Positions 47,492-58,129 of a stretch of DNA of 64,000 bases are shown here, piece by piece. A program made the translations under genes and the position numbers. This stretch comes from Papaver somniferum. Taxonomy: Eukaryota; Streptophyta; Magnoliopsida; Ranunculales; Papaveraceae. Position 1 is the stretch's first letter. Each line of letters begins with the position of its first letter. Below the pieces are notes generated by a model that ran no database searches, had not been told where the DNA came from, and saw only the letters and a program-made list of their open reading frames with translations. The DNA lies in contig NC_039364.1 in the NCBI RefSeq assembly GCF_003573695.1, positions 65,554,256-65,618,255 of the forward strand. Direction: 5' to 3'.

Positions 47492-48130
47492 ACCACTCAT
47501 CCACTACGACCAACATTCTTGGGAACATACTCAGATGATGATGAAGAACTCTGGGGAGTCTCTGAACCACTCATCCAATCATCCTCGTCGTAAGTATAGA
47601 GATCATCCTCCGTAGGATTATGTCTCTCCTGAATCCTCTGAAGCATTGTTTTTTGTTGGTTGCAATCCAAATGTAAAACCTCCTTAATGTTACGGGCCAG
47701 GCCCCTTGACATCCACTTAGGTCACCCGACCACTTTTCATATCAAATTCACATCCTTCAATCAATAGTTGTTCATAAATCCTTCAATCAATAGTTTTACG
47801 TAATTTTAGAAACCTGTACAAAATTAAGAATGATATAATCAACTTACGTACAACCATCATTGTAACAACATCACACATTAGTGGTTCTTGGGGTTGTTTC
47901 TCCTTTTCAGGGTTCCTAAAAATGGTAAAAAACATAAGAAGATAGAAGCAATTCACTTACAGTTATAGAGTCACGATTAAGAAACAACAAACGACCCATC
48001 CATATGACCAAATATCTACTGAGAAGTGTGATAAAATATAATCATAAACATAATTTTGTCTAGGAAACTGAAAATACGATTTGGAAATAACTGTTACGGC
48101 GAGGAAATTCCCAGACGAAACATTTGACAG
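47492..48130. other. Unique stretch with a short minus-strand open piece
   Basis: The piece at 47497-47712 (minus, 71 aa; acidic, DEDDWMSGSETPQ, then Ser-run) looks like a fragment of a larger protein, family not recognised. It touches the end of the inverted repeat. Nothing else is seen up to the next LTR fragment. Confidence 0.35.
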
Positions 48131-48579
48131 TGCGGGGGTCTAACAACCACACCCAACAATTCGTTTGACAATCTGAGAGGACTTACTCCAATACACTTTC
48201 TAGAGAATCAACTAGACAGTTAGACTCAATCTAGAATAAAGTATATCAAAGAGTTTAATATCTCTAACTCTTATATCAATCCGCAATCAGCAAATAGAAA
48301 TCTGCGAGCCCGATTGAATATAAGAGGAATTACTTGAACGGTACCAAAGTCCAGCGTTCAAGTGTCAATCAATATAAATCAACAACCAAAGGTTGGATAT
48401 TCTAATTGATTGATCTTAACGCACAACCTGTGATATTTTAATTATATAACAAAATATAATGCGGAAAAGAAATAACACATACACCAGAATTTTGTTAAAA
48501 AGGAAATCGCAAATGCAGAAAAACCCAGGGACCTAGTCCAGATTGAACACCACACTGTATTAAGCCGCTACAGACACTA
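48131..48579 (-). repeat. Copia LTR fragment, reversed
   Basis: TGCGGGGGTCTAACAACCACACCC at its start is the reverse of the LTR 3' end. The match continues to TACAGACACTAG, where it joins element C's LTR (CCGACCGGAATT). Confidence 0.8.
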
Positions 48580-49534
48580 GCCGACCGGAATTGCACCCTA
48601 CACTCCTCATCTGGAGAGGTCGATCGTGTGGGAACCACATTGGGCCAGTGGTGAACACGCCAATACCTGTCTGGTGGTTATAGGTCTGATCTAAGCCATC
48701 CAATCATGTTGGTGAAGCTGAACTTCGGGCAACTGTACGTGATTATGTGGCTAGGTCAGAGGAGGATCGATTATGCAGGCGTGAAGGGGGCCCGTCGGTG
48801 TGCAAGAAAACGCTTGTCCAACCGTCCATGGGACGATCTACGCCGTCCAACTATGCCGGTGAAGTTGGACGGACGTGATGAATTTGAGACTGCCGTAGGC
48901 GGCCTTTGTTCGTACGACTCCTCCAAGACGCTCCATACCAGCCTGGACGTCCAAATTCAGGATGGTGTTCGGTGGTAGTTTGGGAGGCATGGTAGGTATT
49001 CGACCAACCAGGGCATAAACGGGCCCACTGGTGGTCATTAAGGTGGTAGCCTGCTCCTGTTGAGGATCGTTTAGGCTGGTTAAATCATGCGTCCAACTTG
49101 CTTGGTCGTGATTATTTCTGAGACTGAGATGGACAGTCCTGATGCTCGATCGGGCTAGTATAACACACCGAGAGATGTGTGCTCAATCGGGAAAGTATAA
49201 CACACCTAGAGTTGTAGCCTGTATGGGTATTTCGTGCATGCCTCATTAGTGACACTTGGATATTCGTGTTACTCTGCTGAGAGCATCACTCAGTCGTCAT
49301 GCCGCACCAATAATGAGATTTCAGCAGGAACAACACAGGAAATACAAGGCTGTTCATACATTAATTGATAATGCTATAAATTCACAGAATACTGGGATTG
49401 TTGCCATATGCTCCATTCTAGGTGAATTAGGAAAATGAAGAAGTATTCATCACTTTATTAATGGCTTTATCCTTTGTAGGATGTCAGCGTATAAATTCGA
49501 TTTTATAATTTTAGCCCTGAACTAAAATCCACCA
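48580..49534 (-). repeat. Element C 3' LTR, truncated
   Basis: Duplicates 56363-57385 from GACCGGAATT to ATCCACCA, with an ~85-bp internal deletion near 48710 that removes one hairpin arm. The outer ~1.5 kb are missing at the Copia junction. Confidence 0.85.
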
Positions 49535-49556
49535 TCTACATTAAGTCCCCTGCCTA
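49535..49556 (-). promoter_or_regulatory. Polypurine tract of element C
   Basis: Minus strand AGGCAGGGGACTTAATGTAGA directly before the LTR start TGGTGGATTTT. Confidence 0.5.
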
Positions 49557-49785
49557 GCACATAATGGTTGCACTATTCTGGGGTATGCATGAGATGGTGA
49601 CGTATACGTGTGAGAAAGACGAGATAAAGAAAGCTTACCCGGAAGAATCTTTGACCGTCCACTAACAATTGTCCATGTGAACCGCCAATACAAGCATGAA
49701 AATTTTGGGTGGGACCGGTTTCCTTCCTTGGGCGTTCGAATCAAAAGAGCAATCCTTCTTCTATTGGGATTCTCCAATTATTTGT

Positions 49786-49794
49786 CTATAAAAG
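49786..49794 (+). promoter_or_regulatory. TATA box of the antisense PMD gene
   Basis: CTATAAAAG in a CCAAT-containing context (ATTGG and CCAATT at 49763-49779). A C/G-rich leader with repeated GCCGGACTT words follows, then a donor (GAG|GTAGGT, 49982/49983) whose likely acceptor is TTGTAG at 50790. Confidence 0.5.
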
Positions 49795-50791
49795 GGACCG
49801 ACCCCTTTTCTTTTCTCACATATTTTTTTTTGTTTAGTCAGCTCACGTCCACGGCCTTGCTGTCGCCCCCATCCACGCTGTCGTTAACATCGCCGGACTT
49901 GCTGTCGTCGCCGGACTTGGTGCCGCCGTCGGACTTTGTTGTTGCTGCCGGACTTTGTTGCTGCCACCGCACATGTATGAGGTAGGTATTTCGTCCGTTC
50001 TTCCTTGCTCTCACGTTTTTGTTATTTTTTTGAAAGGTAAAACCCTAGTTCATAGGTAAACCTCTTCCGCTCTTTATGAAAACATCCCATCGTAGATGAA
50101 ACTTCTTCGAAGGATTAATTTCGATGAAGTTGATAGCAAAACCGCGAATATTGCTAGGATTGCTTAGTAAACAAGCTGTGAATCCATGAATATGTTGTTT
50201 TTGCTTCTTTTTTCCATTGTTGCATGCAAAACCTACCTTTTAGGCTATAGCTTGAAAAACCCTTGACTTGAATTTCGTTGACACGATTCCCATGAATAAA
50301 GAAAACCGTGTTATAATACGTGCAAATGAATGCGGGCCCCACCATATGCTCGGTTGAACGTGAGTCCCACTATGTACGCCTGATTGAACATCGACCCTAT
50401 ACCAGCTTCGTGACCTCGACCGGCCTTGCTTGCTGACATGGACCAATACCAGACTTGTGACCTTGATCGGCCTTGACCAATACCGGCTTGACGTGATCCG
50501 ACACTAACCTACTGACATGATATCAGTCTTGCTTGTGTGGCCCAATACCTGCTTGACTGACGTGATATCAGTCTTGCTTGGGGATATTAGCCTGTAATCT
50601 CGACCGGTTTCGTGGACTTACCAACACCGGCCTCGTTTGCTGACGTGGCTCAATACCATCCTTGTTTGGACCCAATACCAGTCTTGCCTGCTTTGCCCAG
50701 CTTGGTGTACGTGAATGTGTGTCCTTCTCGGATGGGACTATACATGATACGCGTACAAGTACTGACTCCCCTGCTTCTTCTTTATTGTAGA

Positions 50792-53514
50792 ATGAACAAA
50801 AGGGCTCCTGCTAAGATGTCTTCTGGGGATAATGCTGATTCCAAGTCATGGAGTGTTGACAGCTTCAAAGATATGCCAAACATAGATGATGAGTTTTTCA
50901 CCGTGCCTTTTCTGAACATTAGAAAGCATCCTTCTCACAAGATAGTCATGCTCTCTGTTTCAGAAAATATGAAAGTTGATCCATCCTCTTCTTCAGCACT
51001 TGTGATGAGATTCTGTCTTTGGAGAAATGAATATCCACCTTCACCTATTGACTTCAAGATCTGTCATACCCCGTTGGGTCCTTATGAAGGATGGATGAGA
51101 CGCATGCTGAATAATAAGAGTATTAAAGCTAATTTGATTAAGGCGCAAATTCTTGATGTGGTCATGGCATCCGCCACTCTTCAGATTAAGAAGGATGTTG
51201 CAGGCTTGATCACTTTCATTTCTCGGTGGCGTCCATATACTCATACAGCCATATGTAGATGGGGAGAGATGATCATTACTCTGGAAAGCGTTGCTGCATT
51301 GATGAACCTGCCTGTTGCCGGAAGCTTCTTTTATAAACTTTCTGATGCAGAACATCGCGATTATAATGTTATACTCCGAAAGGCGGGAGAATTTGATGAC
51401 CTGGAGAAGGAGAATAAAGATACGAAATGCTTTTACACTTGGTGGGTGTCGGAGTGGTCTCCTGCAGACCCGAAACCAGATCAGGAGTTGGAAGATGAGC
51501 TCAGCGTGATTGCATTTCTCTCTTTGTGGCTATCCAGGGACATATTTGATGACGGCTCTGGAAGGAAGACCATAAGAGATGATCTTCTTAGGTTTTCTAT
51601 CAGGCTGGAAACAGGTGAGGTCCTTCCTCTAGGTGCCTTGTTCCTTGGATCACTATATTCTCATCTGGACGCCTTAGCAGCGGACATGCATGTTTCCAAC
51701 GGGTATAAGAAGGTGGAGTCGCATATCCACATCGCTTTTCTTCAGGGGTGTTTTCGGGAGCATTTCAAAAGCTATGCTCCTGTTGCTGCAACTTCACTCA
51801 ACAATTTGTATGGTGGTTCGAGAATACTTCGTTGGCAGAAAAGACGTCCCAAGGACGGTGTGAAGCTCGTGGATTTCTTCGACAATGTGCAATCCATAGA
51901 TTTTCGTCCATGGAGACCGATCCACCCTTCCATTATTCAACCAAAGACTTTTGCTACCGTTCCTGATGCTGTGTTGCGTACTGATGTCTAAACCGCGAGT
52001 CTTGGGGAACTTATTTACTTGCGAAGCTGCATTCCGGGATATATCCCATCTTTATTTGACGAAGCATTCACCGTGACCCCGTACAATATTGACAGGGCTG
52101 CCCGGAAAATGGGATTTGACCAGGGTGTTCCATTTCTTCGTCCGTTGGAGGATCCAAAAGAACTTTTCACGGACATTCTTAATGCTGATACATTTTCGTC
52201 AGTGCAGAGTCTTCCTTTCTGGCCTATCGGAAGAAACCCAGCGGTAACCGACATGTATAAGGAATTTTGGAGGGAGCAATTGTTAACCTTTCAGAAATTC
52301 TCGGAGGAGGTTGTGACAGATTCCCGCAACCATCTTCTGACGTTTTGAAGGAGCATTTTCGGTTGAAACCACTCACAGGTAAACGAAGCAGAGATGACGA
52401 CTGCAGTCCCCAAGCAGGAGTGTGGTCTAAGAAGCAGGAATGTGGTTCGGTGATCCTCAATTCCTCCAATATGCAGGTATTTAAATTTCTTTATGTTTGA
52501 TCCCTTGGTTTCGTTCTTCCTGAGCAACTTTCACTAAAGGTAATCCTTTGTTGGCGATCAGGGAATCTCGAAAGAAAATGCTTTCACAAGCTGGCTCGTA
52601 GTCCTAACGAGAGGTCTGGCGATACTGGTCTTCATGAGAAGTCTGGCGATGTTGGTCTTCATGAGAAGTCTGGCGATCATCTTAAGGAGAGGTCTGGTGA
52701 TACTGATCCTCTTCAAGATAATGACAAAGATGGTGCAAGCTCGACTGAATGGAGTGCCTCCCCAAGTGGTAACCTTAGTAAGCTTGTAGACGAGGTCGTG
52801 ACGGAAATCAGCATTCAGAGTGAAGTGGACATCCGGAGGAATGCAGGAGAGGCAACATCTGCTAATGCTGAGGTTGCTCCCCTTAAAGATCTTCCTGAGC
52901 AGGTTCCAATTGATAAGGCAGTCATGACGACTTCTTCTGAAAGGCCTCTTGCAGCTGACAAGGTTCCTAATGAAGTATTGGCAAGGCAACCTGTTTTTCA
53001 TGGGGCTATCTTCGATCCTCCCTTTGATACCCCTCATGCAGGTCATGTGTTGGTTGGGGGATTCAGTGTGTCGGCTCAGTTCGAGGAGTTATACACAGTG
53101 ATATGGAAGAAGCACGACCACATTGCTACCACTACGAAGCTCAAAAGTCGCCTTCCATAGGTCAATCACGTCCAAGAAGCTTTATTCTCCATTTACGGGA
53201 TGAGCGTCACGACCGGTCGTAGTGTTTCTGAGGAGGTGATTGAAGACTGGAAGTGCCACCGAGATGTGTTTGTGCAGTACGATTTCAACGCTCCTTGGTT
53301 CTTCAAAGGATTTTCTGAAATCCAGGAGCTTCAGAAACTGCAAGGCGAAGTTCCTTCTGTAGACTGTATTGCTCGCCAGGAAGAAGAGGTTGAAAAATTG
53401 TCTAAGGAGTTGAAGCTGAAACAGGCCGCGCTCCAAAAGATGAAAGCCGCTCTTGCTCAGAAGGACGAGTTGTTGTTGAAGGATTCGTGTCGCCTACTTG
53501 TGTTCTTTCTTTAG
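50792..53514 (+). pseudogene. Plant mobile domain (PMD) gene, antisense within element C, decayed
   Basis: The ATG at 50792 follows a 5'-leader intron (49983-50790). The first ~400 residues carry a PMD/aminotransferase-like mobile domain: WMRRMLNNKSIKANLIKAQ, ISRWRPYTHTAICRWGEM, LESVAALMNLPVAGSFF, ELSVIAFLSLWLSRDIF, LPLGALFLGSLYSHLDAL. PMD proteins occur as host silencing factors (MAIN/MAIL1) and as cargo of plant transposons. The frame is cut by TAA at 51989-51991 (same frame continues to 52348), a frameshift near 52305, and a TAG at 53158-53160. A small intron (52477-52561) is likely. The tail has Ser-Gly-Asp repeats and a coiled coil (EEEVEKLSKELKLKQAALQK). Transcription opposite to element C's gag is plain from strand. 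Confidence 0.8.
52602..52705 (+). repeat. ~30-bp minisatellite inside the PMD gene
   Basis: GAGA(A/G)GTCTGGCGAT...GGTCTTCAT repeats 3-4 times, giving (E/K)SGD(T/V)GLHE-type peptide repeats in one frame. Confidence 0.8.
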
Positions 53515-53875
53515 ATGCTTTTTTGAGTGATTGTGAGGATTTCCTTTCACAATTTGATTTCAGGTTTTGAACTAATAGGTGGTTGAATTTTGAACTGGTT
53601 TATTTTTTGAGATAGTTTTGTGAATGATTTTTCCGAAAGAGTTTATTCTAAAATGGAATTTGCATCTTGGTTATGAATGATTGCATATGTCATATGAAAT
53701 TGCAAATATCGTGTGAAAAAGGAAACATGAAGGGAAACAAGCATGGTGTTTTATCATTGAATTTCTTTCTCCACGTGTGGGATGCCAAGTCCCCAGTAAA
53801 TTCTAAAACTATCTTTCTTGTAGAATCGTTTAATAGAACTTACTTGCTCTTTGGAACCTCATTTGCATGAAACTG
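53515..53875. other. Spacer between the PMD gene and gag (tail to tail)
   Basis: T-rich, no gene. It should hold the 3' ends of both the PMD transcript (from the left) and gag-side coding (from the right). No recognisable signal seen. Confidence 0.4.
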
Positions 53876-54745
53876 AATCTTCCTGAGTAATCTCTTCAAG
53901 GAAGCCATACGCATTAATTTCTAGAGAGGGAAGGAAACTCTTCTGAATTAAGCTTGTCCTGAATAATGCGCTTCAAGGCGTTGCATTCACTGGTAGGGTG
54001 ATGAAGGAATCGATGATAGGGAAACGAGGATACTTTGAGTCCAGCCTTTCTTGCGTTAGCGGACGTTGTGACGTCTCTCTGTGGATTTGATGTGGGGCAC
54101 GCTTCAGAGACGGAGTTAGAAAACCAGTGTGTGTCATCATATCCGCGGCTCGCTTGACTAGATGACGGAATGCGTCATAATATCATTGCTGGGTGAATGA
54201 GTTGAACGCTCCCATCCTCTGCATTCACGTGTTCCTTGATTGATTTCTCCCTCCTCGAGCATTTCTTCACTTGGCTGAAAGGTCGTTGTGGATTGGGAAG
54301 TCTTCTGAGCTTCGACAAGAGTCTTGAGGTACAAATATTCCAGCAAGGCTCCGTAAGCTGCAGGTTCTTTTACTTTATCCAGCAAACGTTGTGGCATCCC
54401 GGATAAGTCTTTTCTTCTGTGGAGTTGTTTCGAGTCTCCGTTTCCATTTAGACCATGTTGCTCGTCTCTCCTGAGTCCCCTGTGGCTACGCGCTCTCTCT
54501 GCATCTCCGCTGGTAAAGGCATGACTTCTAGATAAGGATTCAGCATTTCTTGTACCGTCTGGGTAAATGACTGCCGATCCTTCTTGTAATTGGGATGCTA
54601 TATCGTTCAAAAGGCGGAATGTTTTGCTCTGCCTTCTAGCGATACCAGCTTGATTTTCCAGGACATCCTCCATCATTCTAGCCACACTTCCCATGATATC
54701 TGAATCATTTATGGTTTCCGAAGAATCTAGCGGGCGAAGATACAT
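53876..54745 (-). pseudogene. gag: Element C gag, frameshifted
   Basis: Starts MYLRPLDSSETIND at 54745. A helical segment follows (ARMMEDVLENQAGIARRQ), then a basic linker (AERARSHRGLRRDE). After the stop at 54158 another frame gives RFLHHPTSECNALKRIIQDKL, the histidine/cysteine gag end typical of plant Gypsy elements without a standard CCHC knuckle. The capsid core seen in element B is not evident, so the gene is internally deleted. Confidence 0.65.
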
Positions 54746-54877
54746 CGTGAGATGAAAATCGAGATGAAAATCGAAAAACGAATAGGTTAATGATTGAATC
54801 GAAACCAAGATCTATCCCAAAAATCGAGAAGGTTGGAATGAATAGTGAGAATTCAATTTTGCAATCGAGAGATTAAT

Positions 54878-54896
54878 CTCCCACTGTGGTCGCCAA
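54878..54896 (-). promoter_or_regulatory. Primer-binding site of element C
   Basis: Minus strand TTGGCGACCACAGTGGGAG, adjacent to the LTR end. Shares its core with element B. Confidence 0.6.
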
Positions 54897-55851
54897 TTAT
54901 TTATGGGTGAAAACTATTTCTGCCGGTTTTGGTAATTTGGGGTGTGTGGATGAGAAATGAATCTAAACCCTAAACAAATGCACTGCACGGGAGTGCTTTT
55001 GATTCGAGAAATCAATCTGTACAATTCTGGCCTAAACCAAGAAATGGTCGTTCCAGACTTGCTTCGGTCACAAAGTGAAGGAGATGGGGTTGATCTTAGG
55101 GAGGGAAGCGAAGAAGGTGTTGAGATTGTGAAGATGTTGGCTATTTATGACTTGTATCAGAAAGCTGAACTTGCTTGCAGAATGTAAGCTATCAGTTCTG
55201 GTGTTGGAATACGTTGTATCCACACTTGATTTCTGTTTCGTCTTGTCTTCTTGTTCGGAAATAGGTAGGAGAACCTATTTATAAAAGTCATTGCGCCTAA
55301 CCCACATTTCTCATGAAAAGTGGAGGAATTGGAGTGATGGAGTAGTGGAGTCATGGTAATTGTCATACGATCAGGTAAAGCCCACTTCTCCCATCATCAC
55401 TAACCGTCCATGACTTCCTGACACGTTCTTATGATGGCGCGTTGTGCGCTGCACGCTGTAAACCGCCAGACCAATATCTCAGTAAGTATCCCCCAGTTTG
55501 TGACATGATTAATGTCTCGAGTGTGTGGATCGTGGGACCCACAAAAGGTAGCATGTGATGCTAGATTAAATAACTAAGTTATTTAGGAAGTCGATATTTA
55601 CGAAATATCGTGTGTATTCTATGCATGTAATGCATCGAATACATTCAGCATGTGTGAAGCATCGCTATTTTAAGGCTTAACGGAGTAAGTCACGATTAAG
55701 CGTCTTAAAATAGATCACGTCCGACCATCTTCGAGTGATCGTTTGGAGGTCGTACAGGTAAGCCCCGACTTGGACGATCACTCTGTGTGGAAGAGTGGTG
55801 GACGGTGATCGTGGTGATGCCTCACTGGTCGCCTAACTCCTGTCTTAGGCT

Positions 55852-55881
55852 GTCCATCCAAGCTAGCGAAATTGGACGGAC
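55852..55881. repeat. Element C LTR hairpin 1
   Basis: GTCCATCCAA ... TTGGACGGAC, 10-base arms with one A-C mismatch around a 10-base loop (GCTAGCGAAA). Confidence 0.75.
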
Positions 55882-56066
55882 GAGATGACTTGCGACCCAC
55901 ATCTGCGACCGTTGGATTAGGGTTTAGGAGGTGCTCAAACACCAACATTTAGCTTGGTCGTATCCAAGCATGGGACGCGTTTTTGGCAAGACCGATTGGT
56001 CATGCGTGTAGACGGCATGCCGGTGTACACGTCCGTACCTCGCTGTCCCATGGATATGCGATCTAA

Positions 56067-56098
56067 GCCACTCAATTTGTCCGGTAAAGTTGAGTGGT
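56067..56098. repeat. Element C LTR hairpin 2
   Basis: CCACTCAA (56068-56075) pairs with TTGAGTGG (56090-56097); a G-T wobble can extend it. Loop TTTGTCCGGTAAAG. Confidence 0.75.
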
Positions 56099-56478
56099 CG
56101 AGATCAGTTTGCAATAGAAAACCGCGCGACCATGCCTAGTTTGAGTGCACGAATCGAGAACCTAGCCATGGTTTGTCTTGTTCGGTCGGACATGGAGATA
56201 GATGGGTCCACATTGATCATGTTGATACTCTCCGGACCTGCTTAGTCCATTCCTGGACCCTTCATCCAAGCTGGCGAAAAAGGACGCTCGCGATCAATTT
56301 GCGACATATGCATGTCGCAAACCCTAATTAGGGTTTCCGGCCGGTTGCGTGCATGCTAGTTTGGCCGACCGGAATTACACCCTACACTCCTCATATAGAG
56401 AGGTAGATCGTGTGGGACCCACATTGGGCCAGTGGTGAACACGCCAATACCTGTATGGTGGTTATAGGTCTAATCTAA

Positions 56479-56510
56479 GCCATCCAATCATGCTGGTGAA
56501 GTTGGATGGT
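56479..56510. repeat. Element C LTR hairpin 3
   Basis: CCATCCAA (56480-56487) pairs with TTGGATGG (56502-56509); loop TCATGCTGGTGAAG. The left LTR copy (48690s) has lost its right arm. Confidence 0.8.
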
Positions 56511-56693
56511 CGTGATCAATTTAAGACCTTTAGTGGAATTTCCTGCGACCATTTGAACCTCACGTCGGCTGAACTTCGGGCAACTGTACGTGATTATGTG
56601 GCTAGGTCAGGGGAGGATCGATTATGCAGGCGTGAAGGGGGCCCGCCGGTGTGCAAGAAAACGCTTGTCCAACCGTCCATGGGACGATCTACA

Positions 56694-56723
56694 CCGTCCA
56701 ACTATGCCGGTGAAGTTGGACGG
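56694..56723. repeat. Element C LTR hairpin 4
   Basis: CCGTCCAACT pairs perfectly with AGTTGGACGG over 10 bp around ATGCCGGTGA. The other LTR keeps it at 48843-48872. Confidence 0.85.
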
Positions 56724-57385
56724 ACGTGATGAATTTGAGACTTCCGTAGGCGGCCTTTGTTCGTACGAATCCTCCAAGCCGCTCCATACCAGCCTGGACG
56801 TCCAACTTCAGGATGGTGTTCGGTGGTAGTTTGGGAGGCATGGAAGGTATTCGACCAACCAGGGCATAAACGGGCCCACTGGTGGTCATTAAGGTGGTAG
56901 CCTGCTCCTGCTGAGGATCGTCTAGGCTGGTTAAATCATGCGGCCAACTTGCGTGGTCGTGATTATTTCTGAGACTGAGATGGACAGTCCTGATGCTCGA
57001 TCGGGCTAATATAACACAACGACAGATGTATGCTCAATCGGGCTAGTATAACACACCGAGAGTTGTAGCCTGTACGGGTATTTCGTGCATGCCTCATTAG
57101 TGACACTTGGAGATTCGTGTTACTCTGCTGAGAGCAGCACTCAGTCGTCATGCTGCACCAATAATGAGAGTTCAGCAGGAACAACACATGAAATACAAGG
57201 CTGGTCATGCATTAATTGATAATGCTATAAATTCACAGAATACTGGGATTGTTGCCGTATGCTCCATTCTAGGTGAATTAGGAAAATGAAGAAGTATTCG
57301 TCACTTTATTAATGGCTTTATCCTCTGCAGGATGTCAGCGTATAAATTCGGTTTTACAATTTTAGCCCTGAACTAAAATCCACAA

Positions 57386-57693
57386 TCTATATAAACAGTC
57401 ATCAAAGTAGCATATTCATTTATTCTTTGTAAATCACAGATTATTACCAACCGAAGGAAAGCAAGTACGAGATTATTACCTCATTTTCCACTGGCATGGT
57501 TAAATCCAACTTTAACTCTCAAACAAGCAAGAAACCCGATCATGTTCTGTGGCATCTTTTAGTTCAGTCACTCTTGTGAAAATTTCGGTGTAATCTTAGC
57601 GACATATATACTATGTGACTCTAAACTAACTACAAGTTGGAGTTATTCATGCAAATATTTACAAAAAAAAAATATTGAGAAATCTATATACAA
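57386..57693 (-). repeat. Element D 3' LTR remnant
   Basis: Shares CATCAAAGTAGCATATTCATYTATTC and following ~70 bp with 63786-63860, then diverges. It ends abruptly where element C's LTR begins, so its outer end is lost. Confidence 0.6.
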
Positions 57694-58129
57694 AATACTC
57701 CCCCATACTTAAACTTCACATTGTCCTCAATGTGTAAAACCGAAAATTCTGAATTCTGACGTAACAGCAGATAAAACGCAAAAATTGTGCAAATTGGTAA
57801 GGAAATTGGAAAAACTCCATCTCACAAAATCTGTTCACATACGTGTTTTCTACAAATTTTCAAAAGGTCACAATGTTTTGATAAACGGTCTGACAGTTAT
57901 GGTCTCTGGACTGAAGTACGTGCAGTCTGAATTTTTCTGACGAAAAGGTGTTCGTCAATAATTTCTTCTAAAATAGATTCCGGACTCAATGAAATTAAAC
58001 AAGGGGATGAAAATATGATATGAAAACAATAAAAACAAAAAATAAAAGGGTTTAAGATACAAAACCTATGGGTTGCCTCCCATTTAGCGCTTGGTTTAAA
58101 GTCGTCAGCCCGACTTGGCATTCTCCTTA

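Larger units (their letters stand above)
48580..57385 (-). mobile_element. Element C: gag-only minus-strand Gypsy with an antisense PMD gene
   Basis: Minus-strand order: 5' LTR (57385-~54899), primer site (54896-54878), gag (54745-~53876), a ~4-kb region with a plus-strand plant-mobile-domain gene, polypurine tract (49556-49535), 3' LTR (49534-48580, outer end lost). No RT, RNase H or integrase is readable on either strand, so the element is non-autonomous. LTR start, primer site and leader match element B, which may be a family relative that can supply enzymes. Confidence 0.75.
54899..57385 (-). repeat. Element C 5' LTR (~2.5 kb) with repeated hairpins
   Basis: Begins (minus strand) at 57385 and ends next to the primer site. 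A minus-strand TATA (TTTTATAAATAGG, ~55272-55285) should drive gag. The first 350 bp after the primer-site end resemble element B's LTR (ATGCACTGCACGGGAGTGCTTT, shared). Contains at least four hairpin units, listed separately. Confidence 0.75.

Noticed and set aside
43070..47496. Target-site duplication around the 4.4-kb inverted repeat
   Set aside because: AAAGC and ACCAC differ, so insertion as a single unit is not supported.
48706..49038. Short frames repeated at 56590-56889 on both strands
   Set aside because: They are the two copies of element C's LTR; the open frames follow the hairpin repeats and change with the LTR deletion, so coding is unlikely.
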